A DNA stretch of 64,000 nt. It comes from Pedobacter cryoconitis (GTDB lineage: Bacteria > Bacteroidota > Bacteroidia > Sphingobacteriales > Sphingobacteriaceae). The position numbers and the translations under genes are program-made. Where the stretch lies: contig NZ_JACHCC010000009.1 of the NCBI RefSeq assembly GCF_014207135.1, forward strand, positions 124,001 to 188,000, given 5' to 3'. Of this stretch, positions 1-6,874 are shown in pieces. Under the pieces are notes generated by a model. It saw only the letters and a program-made list of their open reading frames with translations, did not search any database and was not told the DNA's origin. Position 1 is the first letter of the stretch, and each line of letters begins with the position of its first letter.

Positions 1-792
1 TTCGTGCAATACCTAGCAATCAGGGCAATGGCTAAAGGGGAGTTTAATTCAATAAAGGAAGGGTTACTGAGGAATGTTGTGACAAATGGAGCTGATGATT
101 TAAAGGGATGGGGAATTAGTGTCTTGGCCAGCTTTGGGGCAGGAGATATGTTGAACCTCGTGCAACCGTATCTAGATAATAACAATCTAAGGGCTGTAGC
201 ATTAACAGCAATAGCAAATAGTAACTCAGTAAATGACAGACAATATTTAGATGACCTACTGAAAAGAGATTCAGTAAATACAGATCTGCTCGGGGCATTG
301 GTTGAATCAAAGAGGGAACAGACGGTGCGGAAATGGTTCAAGGTTCTGAGAGACCATGATGTGCCAAAAGACTATTTCGCATTTATTACGCGAACCTCAG
401 TTTTAGATAATGAGATTTACTTCGATGAGGTCTGTGAAACTATCACGAAGACTAAAAATCAAAAGCAGATATATCCATTGTATGATTATTTCTCAGGCAG
501 AAAAGATAAGAAATCTATTCAGTTTTTAATTGAATGCCTATCTAAACCAAATCAGGACAGAATGGTTAAACATGCTATCGTAAAAAACCTGCAAGGTAAA
601 AATAGCGACCTGGTGAAGCAGGTCCTTCCTAACATCATGAAAAATGCGGATATAAGTGATATTGAACTGGTTTATCTACTTATCGAATATAAGAACCGTG
701 ATTATCATGATGTCGTGTGTAGCTGGTTGAAAAAGGGAAAGTTAGACGATGCCTATAAAACACTTTGCAATAGTTACCTAAACAGTCTATAA
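1..792 (+). CDS. Helical-repeat (HEAT-like) protein, 5' end missing
   Basis: The reading frame is open from base 1, so this is the C-terminal part (about 263 residues) of a longer protein. It has no transmembrane segment. The sequence is a run of short amphipathic helix pairs (for example around residues 35-95, with leucine/alanine spacing and DLKGWGISVLASFG, NLRAVALTAIANS), which resembles HEAT or similar alpha-solenoid repeats used for protein-protein contacts. I recognise no catalytic motif and no specific family. It ends about 130 nt from the 3' end of a tRNA-Asn gene, a common integration site for mobile islands, but nothing visible in the window proves that it belongs to one. The function is unknown. 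Confidence 0.6.
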   Translation, partial: FVQYLAIRAMAKGEFNSIKEGLLRNVVTNGADDLKGWGISVLASFGAGDMLNLVQPYLDNNNLRAVALTAIANSNSVNDRQYLDDLLKRDSVNTDLLGALVESKREQTVRKWFKVLRDHDVPKDYFAFITRTSVLDNEIYFDEVCETITKTKNQKQIYPLYDYFSGRKDKKSIQFLIECLSKPNQDRMVKHAIVKNLQGKNSDLVKQVLPNIMKNADISDIELVYLLIEYKNRDYHDVVCSWLKKGKLDDAYKTLCNSYLNSL

Positions 793-876
793 TCATATAA
801 GACATTTCGTTCTCCATCTGAGACCTCATGTGGTGTTTAAAAACTTCTCTTGGGATGACCAGTTGCTCACCATGTG

Positions 877-915
877 TAAAAAAGAAAAGCCTCTCAGTTT
901 TCACTGAAAGGCTTT
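877..915 (-). terminator. Terminator of tRNA-Asn copy 1
   Basis: The hairpin has AAAGCCT / AGGCTTT outer arms and CAGT / ACTG inner arms (886-915). On the minus strand it is followed by a U-rich run (complement of 877-885). It lies 11 nt beyond the tRNA 3' end. Confidence 0.7.
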
Positions 916-925
916 CTTCAATCTG

Positions 926-999
926 CTCCCTCTGCTGGGCTCGAACCAGCGACCCTCTGATTAACAGTCAGATGCTCTAACCAGCTGAGCTAAGAAGGA
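926..999 (-). tRNA. tRNA-Asn (GTT), copy 1
   Basis: On the minus strand this folds as a 74-nt cloverleaf. The acceptor stem is TCCTTCT / AGAGGGA with one G-U pair. The D arm is GCTC..GAGC, the anticodon arm TCTGA-CTGTTAA-TCAGA with anticodon GTT, and the T arm GCTGG-TTCGAGC-CCAGC. The discriminator base is G and no CCA is encoded, as is usual in Bacteroidota. A second, identical gene lies 192 bp upstream. Confidence 0.95.
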
Positions 1000-1078
1000 G
1001 TGCTGGTTTTAAAAAAAATAACGCTTTTTTTTAAAGTTTAAGCGTAATAAAAAAGGCAATGCCCTCTACTTTAACAGA

Positions 1079-1111
1079 AAAAACCTTTCAACATGACATT
1101 GAAAGGTTTTT
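1079..1111 (-). terminator. Terminator of tRNA-Asn copy 2
   Basis: A perfect stem of 13 bp including flanking A/T (core AACCTTTCAA / TTGAAAGGTT) with a 7-nt loop separates the two tRNA-Asn genes. On the minus strand it is followed by U residues. It shares the GAAAGG core with the copy 1 terminator, so the duplication probably included the terminator. Confidence 0.7.
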
Positions 1112-1117
1112 AATCTG

Positions 1118-1191
1118 CTCCCTCTGCTGGGCTCGAACCAGCGACCCTCTGATTAACAGTCAGATGCTCTAACCAGCTGAGCTAAGAAGGA
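1118..1191 (-). tRNA. tRNA-Asn (GTT), copy 2
   Basis: The sequence over 74 nt is identical to the copy at 926-999, including all stems, the GTT anticodon and the absence of CCA. The spacing between the copies is exactly 192 bp. Each copy has its own hairpin terminator, so they may be transcribed either as one unit or independently. Confidence 0.95.
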
Positions 1192-1336
1192 GTATTCTCT
1201 GGTTATCCCGAAACGTCTTTCTGCTTTAATGAACTGCATAAAGCTTCGTTCGTTTTGGGATTGCAATATTAGGGCTTTTAAATTATTTATGCAATATTTG
1301 TAGACAAAATTTTCAAAAAAAATTAAAATAAAACAT

Positions 1337-2260
1337 ATGAGCCTGATAATCATAGGGACTGTAGCATTCGATGCAATTGAAACTCCCTTCGGAAAGACTG
1401 ATAAAATAGTAGGTGGAGCCGCAACTTATGCAAGTTTAGCTGCATCTTACTTCTATAATAAGGTGAAAATCGTCGCAGTTGTAGGTGATGACTTCCATCA
1501 GGAAGACATTAATACATTTACAAAACACGGAATCGACACTGAAGGTCTTCAGATCAAAGCAGGTGAAAAATCATTTTTCTGGTCTGGAAAATACCACAAC
1601 GATATGAACAGCAGAGATACTTTGGTGACTGAACTGAATGTATTGGGAGATTTTGACCCGATTATCCCGGAGAGTTACCAGGACTGCGAATACCTGATGT
1701 TAGGTAATCTTACTCCACAAGTACAGCAAACTGTCATCAAACGTCTTAAAAACAGACCTAAACTGATTGTTTTAGACACGATGAACTTCTGGATGGATAT
1801 CGCATTGAATGATTTACTGGAAACACTTAAACTGGTTGATGTATTAACGATCAATGACGAAGAGGCGCGCCAGCTTTCAGGTGAATATTCACTGGTTAAA
1901 GCAGCTAAGAAAATTCTGGCCATGGGTCCAAAATATCTGATCATCAAAAAAGGTGAACATGGTGCATTACTGTTCCATGAAGATAAAGTATTCTCTACCC
2001 CTGCCCTGCCTTTAGCAGAAGTTTTTGATCCAACAGGTGCCGGAGATACTTTCGCAGGCGGATTTATTGGTTATTTAGCCAAAGTTGGCACCATCAATTT
2101 CGATAGCATGAAAAATGCGATTGTTTATGGTTCAGCGCTGGCTTCTTTCTGTGTAGAAAAATTCGGAACGGAGAAAATTGTCAACCTGACTGAAAAAGAA
2201 GTTGCAGACCGTATACAGGAATTCGTGAATTTAAGCGCCTTCACTTTACAGGAAGCTTAG
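1337..2260 (+). CDS. PfkB-family sugar kinase
   Basis: This 307-residue cytosolic kinase has the ribokinase/PfkB fold. The N-terminal glycine-rich signature GGAATYASLA lies at residues 26-35. The C-terminal PfkB signature DPTGAGDTFAGGF lies at 231-243, where D237 is the expected catalytic base and the GAG turn forms the anion hole. The family phosphorylates sugars or nucleosides with ATP, and the sequence alone does not give the substrate. The length matches the family. The gene stands alone between the tRNA pair and a convergent gene, and it ends at a strong bidirectional hairpin. Assignment to the family is firm, but ribokinase, fructokinase or adenosine kinase-like activity cannot be told apart here. 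Confidence 0.9.
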   Translation: MSLIIIGTVAFDAIETPFGKTDKIVGGAATYASLAASYFYNKVKIVAVVGDDFHQEDINTFTKHGIDTEGLQIKAGEKSFFWSGKYHNDMNSRDTLVTELNVLGDFDPIIPESYQDCEYLMLGNLTPQVQQTVIKRLKNRPKLIVLDTMNFWMDIALNDLLETLKLVDVLTINDEEARQLSGEYSLVKAAKKILAMGPKYLIIKKGEHGALLFHEDKVFSTPALPLAEVFDPTGAGDTFAGGFIGYLAKVGTINFDSMKNAIVYGSALASFCVEKFGTEKIVNLTEKEVADRIQEFVNLSAFTLQEA

Positions 2261-2267
2261 AATCTAT

Positions 2268-2300
2268 AAAAAACACCAGTCTTTCCGGACTGGTGTTTTT
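2268..2300. terminator. Bidirectional terminator
   Basis: The perfect 12-bp stem AAAAACACCAGT / ACTGGTGTTTTT has an 8-nt loop. It lies between the sugar kinase (+) and the convergent cytochrome b5-like gene (-), so the A and T runs can end transcription in both directions. Confidence 0.85.
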
Positions 2301-2301
2301 C

Positions 2302-2538
2302 TTAACTTTTGAGTTTGCCAATAGCAGTAAACTTTTCAAATACCGTTTCGGAATGCGGCGCATCTGCCAGTTCTTCGGTTAAATCCTGGCCCGCCCAGTG
2401 TTCATAATGTTTGCCATTCTTCCATAGACGGCTTTCCCCGACATCATAAATCAATCCAAGGTAAGCCACCCATATCTGCGGTTTATCCTGACCATTCCTT
2501 AAGGCCAGTTGCTGTTTAGTATATTCTGGTAATTCCAT
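2302..2538 (-). CDS. Cytochrome b5-like heme-binding domain protein
   Basis: This 78-residue soluble protein consists only of a short cytochrome b5-like domain of the predicted heme/steroid-binding type (COG4892-like). The features are YTKQQLA at residues 6-12, YLGLIYDV at 26-33, the WKNGKHYEHWAGQDLT block at 39-54 and APHSETV at 60-66. H44, H47 and H62 are candidate heme ligands; the canonical HPGG is absent, as in this subgroup. There is no signal peptide. Its start codon overlaps the stop of the upstream lycopene-cyclase-type gene by one base (TAATG), so the two are translationally coupled. A role as electron or heme carrier for the membrane partner is inference. Confidence 0.75.
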   Translation of the reverse strand: MELPEYTKQQLALRNGQDKPQIWVAYLGLIYDVGESRLWKNGKHYEHWAGQDLTEELADAPHSETVFEKFTAIGKLKS

Positions 2539-3215
2539 TACCGTTTTGCCCTTGATTTAAAAAGTTCAAAAAGATAGATACTTAGCAAAAGCATACTCAT
2601 GAAATAAAAAGGAGTTTCAAAAGGAATATTCAGCTGATTAAAATTTAAAGTCTGTATCTTGTTAAAACTTAAACAGGGCAGATTGACCAGCACACCATAC
2701 AAAATATAAAATGGGATCAGAGAGACCAGAAATGCCCTGTAAAACCTATACATAAAGCGGAGTTTATTTACATATTCAATATAGACAATAAACACAATCA
2801 GAATAGAAAATGTAAATAGTGTATATAATTTCTGATGTCCAAAATACAACATCGCAATACATACCCCAATCATCATATTACTGACAGCCAGACTATATTT
2901 TTCAGGGCCATTATCAGGAAAACGCAGATTGAGAAAAAGATAAACCGACACCCCGCATAATGGAAGAACCAGGGATAACAACAGCTCTTCAACAGGCAAC
3001 TGCCACAGCGTCATTCCCGTCATATAAGAAGGATTAAATGCAATTACCTTTAACTGCGTCAGAAATTCTGTTGGTACCGAGAAAACAAAAACATTAATCA
3101 AAACGGCCAGAATAATGAATTTACTCTGTTCAGTAAAATTCAATTGCCGGACAGAAAACAACAGGACCGGGATCAGTAAAAATGCCAGGTTAATTAATAA
3201 ATAAGTATAGTTCAT
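2538..3215 (-). CDS. Lycopene cyclase domain membrane protein (CrtYc/CrtYd fusion type)
   Basis: This 225-residue polytopic protein has about seven hydrophobic segments. It carries the lycopene cyclase domain motif MTLWQLPVEELLL at residues 68-80 (the PxEE glutamates are expected to be catalytic). A second, degenerate counterpart IPFETPFYFM sits near the C-terminus, matching fused C+D heterodimeric-type beta-cyclases. These proteins cyclise the ends of lycopene or related carotenoids in the inner membrane. No other carotenoid gene (crtB, crtI, crtZ) is in the window. The only partner is the overlapping cytochrome b5-like gene downstream. Family membership is good, but the exact cyclisation product is unknown, and a bacterioruberin- or retinal-pathway role cannot be excluded. 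Confidence 0.8.
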   Translation of the reverse strand: MNYTYLLINLAFLLIPVLLFSVRQLNFTEQSKFIILAVLINVFVFSVPTEFLTQLKVIAFNPSYMTGMTLWQLPVEELLLSLVLPLCGVSVYLFLNLRFPDNGPEKYSLAVSNMMIGVCIAMLYFGHQKLYTLFTFSILIVFIVYIEYVNKLRFMYRFYRAFLVSLIPFYILYGVLVNLPCLSFNKIQTLNFNQLNIPFETPFYFMSMLLLSIYLFELFKSRAKR

Positions 3216-3322
3216 TGAGCTTTTATTCAGAAAATCAAAAATATACTTTTGATCCCATTAAATCATCTTTCTTTTTTCACCGTGTTGTCCGGAGTAAAAC
3301 CAGTATAAGACATAGTGCTTTG

Positions 3323-3377
3323 GTTCGGACTTCGTTCGGAGATCGTTCGGAAATCGTTCGAAGATGCTTCGAACGGA
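3323..3377. repeat. Five 11-bp tandem units ending in a 21-bp dyad
   Basis: The units begin at 3323, 3334, 3345, 3356 and 3367. The first three read GTTCGGAnnTC, the fourth GTTCGAAGATG and the fifth CTTCGAACGGA. The 11-bp period is about one DNA helical turn, so each TTCGGA core faces the same side. Units four and five also form a perfect inverted repeat: CGTTCGAAG (3355-3363), ATG, CTTCGAACG (3367-3375). The array is too short-period for CRISPR. It lies about 110 nt upstream of the lycopene-cyclase-type gene and could be a multi-site protein-binding region or an RNA hairpin. Confidence 0.8.
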
Positions 3378-3496
3378 ACTGAAGAAAACAGGAATAAGAT
3401 CCAGATCATTTACAGCTAAGGTAACTACCTGATTTTATGTCAACATACTGCTGATCCATTCAGTAAATATCTCTGATCGGTTACTCCGACAGCAAC

Positions 3497-3529
3497 AAAA
3501 AAGGCCCGTCATTGCTGACAGGCCTTTTC
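3497..3529 (-). terminator. Terminator of the ECF sigma factor gene
   Basis: The stem is AAAAGGCC / GGCCTTTT with inner GTCA-TTGC-TGAC. The minus strand ends in a T run. The hairpin lies 20 nt past the sigma factor stop codon. Confidence 0.8.
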
Positions 3530-3548
3530 TCTATAGCGGAAGAGACAG

Positions 3549-4079
3549 TTAAACGATCTCTGTTCCCAGAATTTCTTTAGAATATGTTTTCAGATACTTT
3601 TTCAGGATCTGACGGGCTACATGGATCCGCGTTTTTACTGTGCCGATCGGAATATCTAACATATCCGCAATCTCATGGTATTTATATCCCTCAAAATATT
3701 TAACAAAAGGCACATAATACTCAGGTTGCAGTGTTGCCAGGGCTTTATTAATGTCACCAATAATAAACTTACTATCGATTGTATTTTTAGTAGCACTATA
3801 ATGCAGATTGGCAGATGAAATATCCTCAGATTTAGTAATTAAGGCATTTGTCTTAACCAGGCGCCTGTAATTATTAATAAAAGTATTTTTCATGATGGTA
3901 AACAACCATCCTTTCAAATTTGTTCCCTCTTTAAATTTGCTGTAGTAGGTTACTGCTTTCAGCATAGTGTCTTGAACCAGATCGTTTGCGTCTTCAATAT
4001 CTTTAGTAAAATTTAAAGCGAATGACTGCAGGGAAACCGAATGGTTGTGGAGCTGAAGGTTGAATTCATTTTTTGTCAT
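3549..4079 (-). CDS. ECF-type RNA polymerase sigma factor
   Basis: This 176-residue sigma-70 family protein has only regions 2 and 4. Region 2 lies at about residues 17-75, with the core-binding stretch DLVQDTMLKA at 33-42 and the promoter-melting part NLKGWLFTIMKNTFINNYRR at 54-73. Region 4 has a helix-turn-helix at about 134-158 (YHEIADMLDIPIGTVKTRIHVAR). It directs RNA polymerase to a specialised promoter set, likely in stress or envelope responses. No anti-sigma factor or FecR gene is next to it, so its control must lie elsewhere or be transcriptional. The gene appears monocistronic with its own terminator, and its target regulon is unknown. Confidence 0.92.
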   Translation of the reverse strand: MTKNEFNLQLHNHSVSLQSFALNFTKDIEDANDLVQDTMLKAVTYYSKFKEGTNLKGWLFTIMKNTFINNYRRLVKTNALITKSEDISSANLHYSATKNTIDSKFIIGDINKALATLQPEYYVPFVKYFEGYKYHEIADMLDIPIGTVKTRIHVARQILKKYLKTYSKEILGTEIV

Positions 4080-4202
4080 AGTGTTTAAGTTTTAAGGTTA
4101 AGAAAGCAAGCAAACAAGACCTTTATAAAGTGGCGTTATCAAGTTTGTTTAATCTTGTATATTAACACTTATACAACATATGTACCAAAAATTCAATTCA
4201 TA

Positions 4203-4230
4203 GTTAAACAGATAGTTTTATCTGGTTAAC
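4203..4230 (-). terminator. Weak hairpin downstream of murB
   Basis: An imperfect 12-bp inverted repeat (GTTAAACAGATA, GTTT, TATCTGGTTAAC, one mismatch) begins 20 nt past the murB stop. It has no clear T run, so termination is possible rather than shown. Confidence 0.3.
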
Positions 4231-4249
4231 ACTAATAATCAGCGTATTG

Positions 4250-5266
4250 TCACAGTATATTTACCTCTCTCTCCAGTTTAACATCAAATTTACTGCACAC
4301 AGTGTCTATTATTTTTTCTGAAAAACTATACACTTCTTTTCCACTTGCGCCCCCATGATTTACCAATACCAGCGCCTGATTTTTCCAGGTTCCGGTATGC
4401 CCTTCGGTCACTCCTTTGAAACCACATTGTTCAATCAGCCAGCCAGCAGCCAGCTTAACCTTTCCTTCTCCGGCAGGATAACTGATTATTGCTGGAAAAG
4501 CCAGTTTTAAGGTTTCAAATTTTGAAGATTCTATAATTGGATTTTTAAAAAAACTACCTGCATTTCCAATAGTGGATGGATCTGGTAACTTACTCACCCT
4601 GATTTCGCTCACAATTTTTGAAAGGTCTGTGATAGTCGGATGAGTTATCCTCCGCTCTGCAAGTAATGCCTGTATAGCACCATATTGTGAATTAATCCTG
4701 ATCCGTGTCATTAACCTGAATTGTACACTGGTAATAATATACTGACCTTTTAATTCATTTTTGAAAATACTGTCCCGGTAAGCAAAATGACAATCAGCAA
4801 AATCAAACTTTCTGATATTTCCTGTAGCAATTTCAAATGCTGTACAAGACTCAAAAACATCCTTTAGTTCTACCCCATAAGCACCGATATTCTGAATTGG
4901 AGATGCCCCTACCGTACCTGGAATCAGGCTTAGGTTTTCCATACCTGCAAAACCATTTTCCACACAGTAATTAACCAGATCATTCCAGACTACACCAGCC
5001 CCGGCTGTCACTAAAACCTGATTATCTGCAACATCAGTTACAATCCCGGGGATACTGATCTTCAGAACCAGGCCTTCGTAGTTTTCAGTAAAAAGCACAT
5101 TGCTTCCTCCTCCAAGTACTAAAAGTTTATTTTCGCTGAATACCGTATGATTTCTTAATTCCGCTAAATCATTTTCAGTAAAAATTTCGGCAAAAAAGCG
5201 GGCTTTAACATCAATACCAAAGGTGTTATAAGGTTTAAGAGATATGTTTTCTTGTAATACAAGCAT
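4250..5266 (-). CDS. murB: UDP-N-acetylmuramate dehydrogenase
   Basis: This 338-residue cytosolic flavoenzyme reduces UDP-GlcNAc-enolpyruvate to UDP-MurNAc with NADPH, the second committed step of peptidoglycan precursor synthesis. FAD-binding motifs are GGGSNVLF at residues 52-59 and PGTVGASPIQNIGAYG at 117-132. The C-terminal domain has GNAGSFFKNP at 234-243 with S238 as proton donor. The terminal glutamate of LEREV (E334) is also expected in the active site. Length and the order of motifs fit the E. coli-like type with an AYR loop at 162-164. The start is the first ATG and fits the family N-terminus. It is a single gene, divergent from the first TetR gene. Confidence 0.96.
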   Translation of the reverse strand: MLVLQENISLKPYNTFGIDVKARFFAEIFTENDLAELRNHTVFSENKLLVLGGGSNVLFTENYEGLVLKISIPGIVTDVADNQVLVTAGAGVVWNDLVNYCVENGFAGMENLSLIPGTVGASPIQNIGAYGVELKDVFESCTAFEIATGNIRKFDFADCHFAYRDSIFKNELKGQYIITSVQFRLMTRIRINSQYGAIQALLAERRITHPTITDLSKIVSEIRVSKLPDPSTIGNAGSFFKNPIIESSKFETLKLAFPAIISYPAGEGKVKLAAGWLIEQCGFKGVTEGHTGTWKNQALVLVNHGGASGKEVYSFSEKIIDTVCSKFDVKLEREVNIL

Positions 5267-5420
5267 AAGGATAAATAGAATTATTTAGCGCAAATGTAAT
5301 TGTTAGGGTGTGTAATAAACATCTTAAATATAATATTTAATAATTATTGTATAATTTAGGTCCGATTCTGACCGCTGTTTAAGCCAGCATAAAATAGAAA
5401 TAAAGCATTGCTCACACACA

Positions 5421-6029
5421 ATGGAAAATCAAGATAGAAAAAGACTCTTAATCATAGATGCTGCGTTAAAGCGATTTGCACACTACGGGCTCGCAAAAAC
5501 CACTATGACCGAAATTGCAAAAGATATTGCTTTTTCGAAAGCCCTGCTTTATTACTATTTCCCAGATAAACTGAGTCTTTATGTAAGTGTAATCGAACAT
5601 ATGATGCACACGATCAGCAGGGATCTGATTAAATCGGTAGAAAAGACATCAACAGCAACAGAAGGAATCCTTATACTGCTTCAAAAAAGACAGGCTTTTA
5701 CCCAGAAGTACTATAATCTGCTCGAGTACACGCAAATGATTGGTCCCGAGTTACCAGAAGCACTTTATGAAAAATTTCAGCGTGCCAGGGCCTTTGAACT
5801 GAAAATCATCACCGGCCTGCTGACCAAAGGAGATTCATCAGGAGAATTCGCTATCAAAGATATCCCCTTTACTACCGAAATATTTGTCGAAGCGGTTTCA
5901 GGTATTCATTTCAATATTCTTAACCGGGCCAGGAACATCTTTCCGGGAAAGGAACAATTCAAACTCATCTTTCTTAAAGAAAAAAGATTTGCTGAGATAT
6001 TTCTTGCAGGCTTAAAACCGCTTGATTAA
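5421..6029 (+). CDS. TetR/AcrR family transcriptional regulator 1
   Basis: This 202-residue regulator has an N-terminal helix-turn-helix at about residues 10-56 (ALKRFAHYGLAKTTMTEIAKDI, then SKALLYYYFPDKLSLY), typical of TetR proteins. The C-terminal ligand-binding domain is divergent. It is a clear paralog of the next gene: both have KRF-H-G--KTTM-EIA and LYYYFPDK. It may control itself, the second regulator or the efflux operon downstream. A 203-nt gap separates it from the second regulator, so it is probably transcribed separately. The ligand is unknown. Confidence 0.9.
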   Translation: MENQDRKRLLIIDAALKRFAHYGLAKTTMTEIAKDIAFSKALLYYYFPDKLSLYVSVIEHMMHTISRDLIKSVEKTSTATEGILILLQKRQAFTQKYYNLLEYTQMIGPELPEALYEKFQRARAFELKIITGLLTKGDSSGEFAIKDIPFTTEIFVEAVSGIHFNILNRARNIFPGKEQFKLIFLKEKRFAEIFLAGLKPLD

Positions 6030-6186
6030 TACCTGTTTAAACACAGAATTATCATTTAATCTTCCTTTTGTGCTAAATAAGATTTTTAAGCTTTCTAAAG
6101 CACGCTAAATCAGTCATAGAAATGTCATTTAACAACTAGCCTGATATGTTTTCAGACTAAAGTTTCTTAAATAGAAATGCTTGCCA

Positions 6187-6215
6187 TACTTTTGACTTTA
6201 CAAATAATAAAGTCA
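6187..6215 (+). promoter_or_regulatory. Promoter -7 element overlapping a dyad, candidate TetR operator
   Basis: TACTTTTG at 6187-6194 matches the Bacteroidota -7 consensus TAnnTTTG. A weaker TTTC sits 20 bp upstream. A perfect dyad TGACTTT-N9-AAAGTCA (6193-6215) overlaps this element and the expected start site, ending 17 nt before the second TetR start codon. A repressor bound there would block transcription of the regulator and the efflux genes behind it. The regulator that binds is inferred. Confidence 0.6.
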
Positions 6216-6232
6216 GAAGGTAAAAAAGTAAA

Positions 6233-6844
6233 ATGGCAGAAACGGATAAAAAAAGGGAGCTAATTATAGAGGGTGCGATAAAGCGTTTTATACATTTTGG
6301 CATCAACAAAACAACGATGAACGAGATTGCAGAAGACCTATCTGTCTCTAAGCCTTCGTTATATTATTACTTCCCCGATAAAACCAGCTTAATCCTGGGT
6401 GTTGTAGAAAAAATTTTCAAAGATTATTTTGACATGTTATATGCTGATCTGAAACAGGGTACAAGCATAGAAACCACTTTATTAAACATCGTGGAAATCA
6501 AACATCGTTTTTTTCTTCGTTATTATATGCTCCATTTATCTAACGGAAACCCGGATTCTTCATTAAATTCAGTAGAATTAAAATCATATTTAGAAAAGAT
6601 GCTGGTCAAAAATGTGGAGTTCCATGAAAAGATCTTCAAAATGGCAGTAGAGAACAAGGAAATAGCTCCACAGGAAGATATTTCAAAACTTGCTGAATTA
6701 TATCTTTCCTGTCAGTCCGGATTAACTTCATTATGTATTATGCACGGAAACAAAGAACTGTTCCCAGGCAAAAAAGAACTGAAACTGATGAAGGAAAAAC
6801 AAATAAGCCTATCTAAAATATTCATTAAAGGACTAAGAAATTAA
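6233..6844 (+). CDS. TetR/AcrR family transcriptional regulator 2 (efflux operon)
   Basis: This 203-residue TetR protein has its HTH at about residues 10-56 (AIKRFIHFGINKTTMNEIAEDLSVSKPSLYYYFPDKTSL). The C-terminal half is a separate helical ligand-binding domain. Its stop lies 30 nt before the TolC gene, in the same direction and without a terminator, so it is probably the first gene of the efflux operon and its autorepressor. The dyad over its promoter supports autoregulation. This arrangement is typical of drug- or metabolite-inducible RND pumps. The inducer cannot be read from the sequence. Confidence 0.92.
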   Translation: MAETDKKRELIIEGAIKRFIHFGINKTTMNEIAEDLSVSKPSLYYYFPDKTSLILGVVEKIFKDYFDMLYADLKQGTSIETTLLNIVEIKHRFFLRYYMLHLSNGNPDSSLNSVELKSYLEKMLVKNVEFHEKIFKMAVENKEIAPQEDISKLAELYLSCQSGLTSLCIMHGNKELFPGKKELKLMKEKQISLSKIFIKGLRN

Positions 6845-6874
6845 AATCGCCCAAATTACAAGAAAACCACAATC

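Larger units (their letters stand above)
3216..3548. other. 333-nt intergenic region with phased repeat and terminator
   Basis: I see no ORF with coding character here. The region holds the upstream control sequence of the lycopene-cyclase/cytochrome b5 pair, the 11-bp repeat array at 3323-3377 and the sigma factor terminator at 3497-3529. The rest is AT-rich DNA without recognisable features. Confidence 0.6.

Noticed and set aside
680..904. A 74-residue minus-strand frame before the tRNA genes
   Set aside because: It overlaps the helical-repeat gene and the tRNA terminator, is highly basic, and has no recognisable family. It could be a remnant of an older gene but nothing supports that.
3323..3377. 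Possible CRISPR or minisatellite array
   Set aside because: The units are 11 bp with no separate spacers, and there are no cas genes in the window. It is a phased repeat, not CRISPR.
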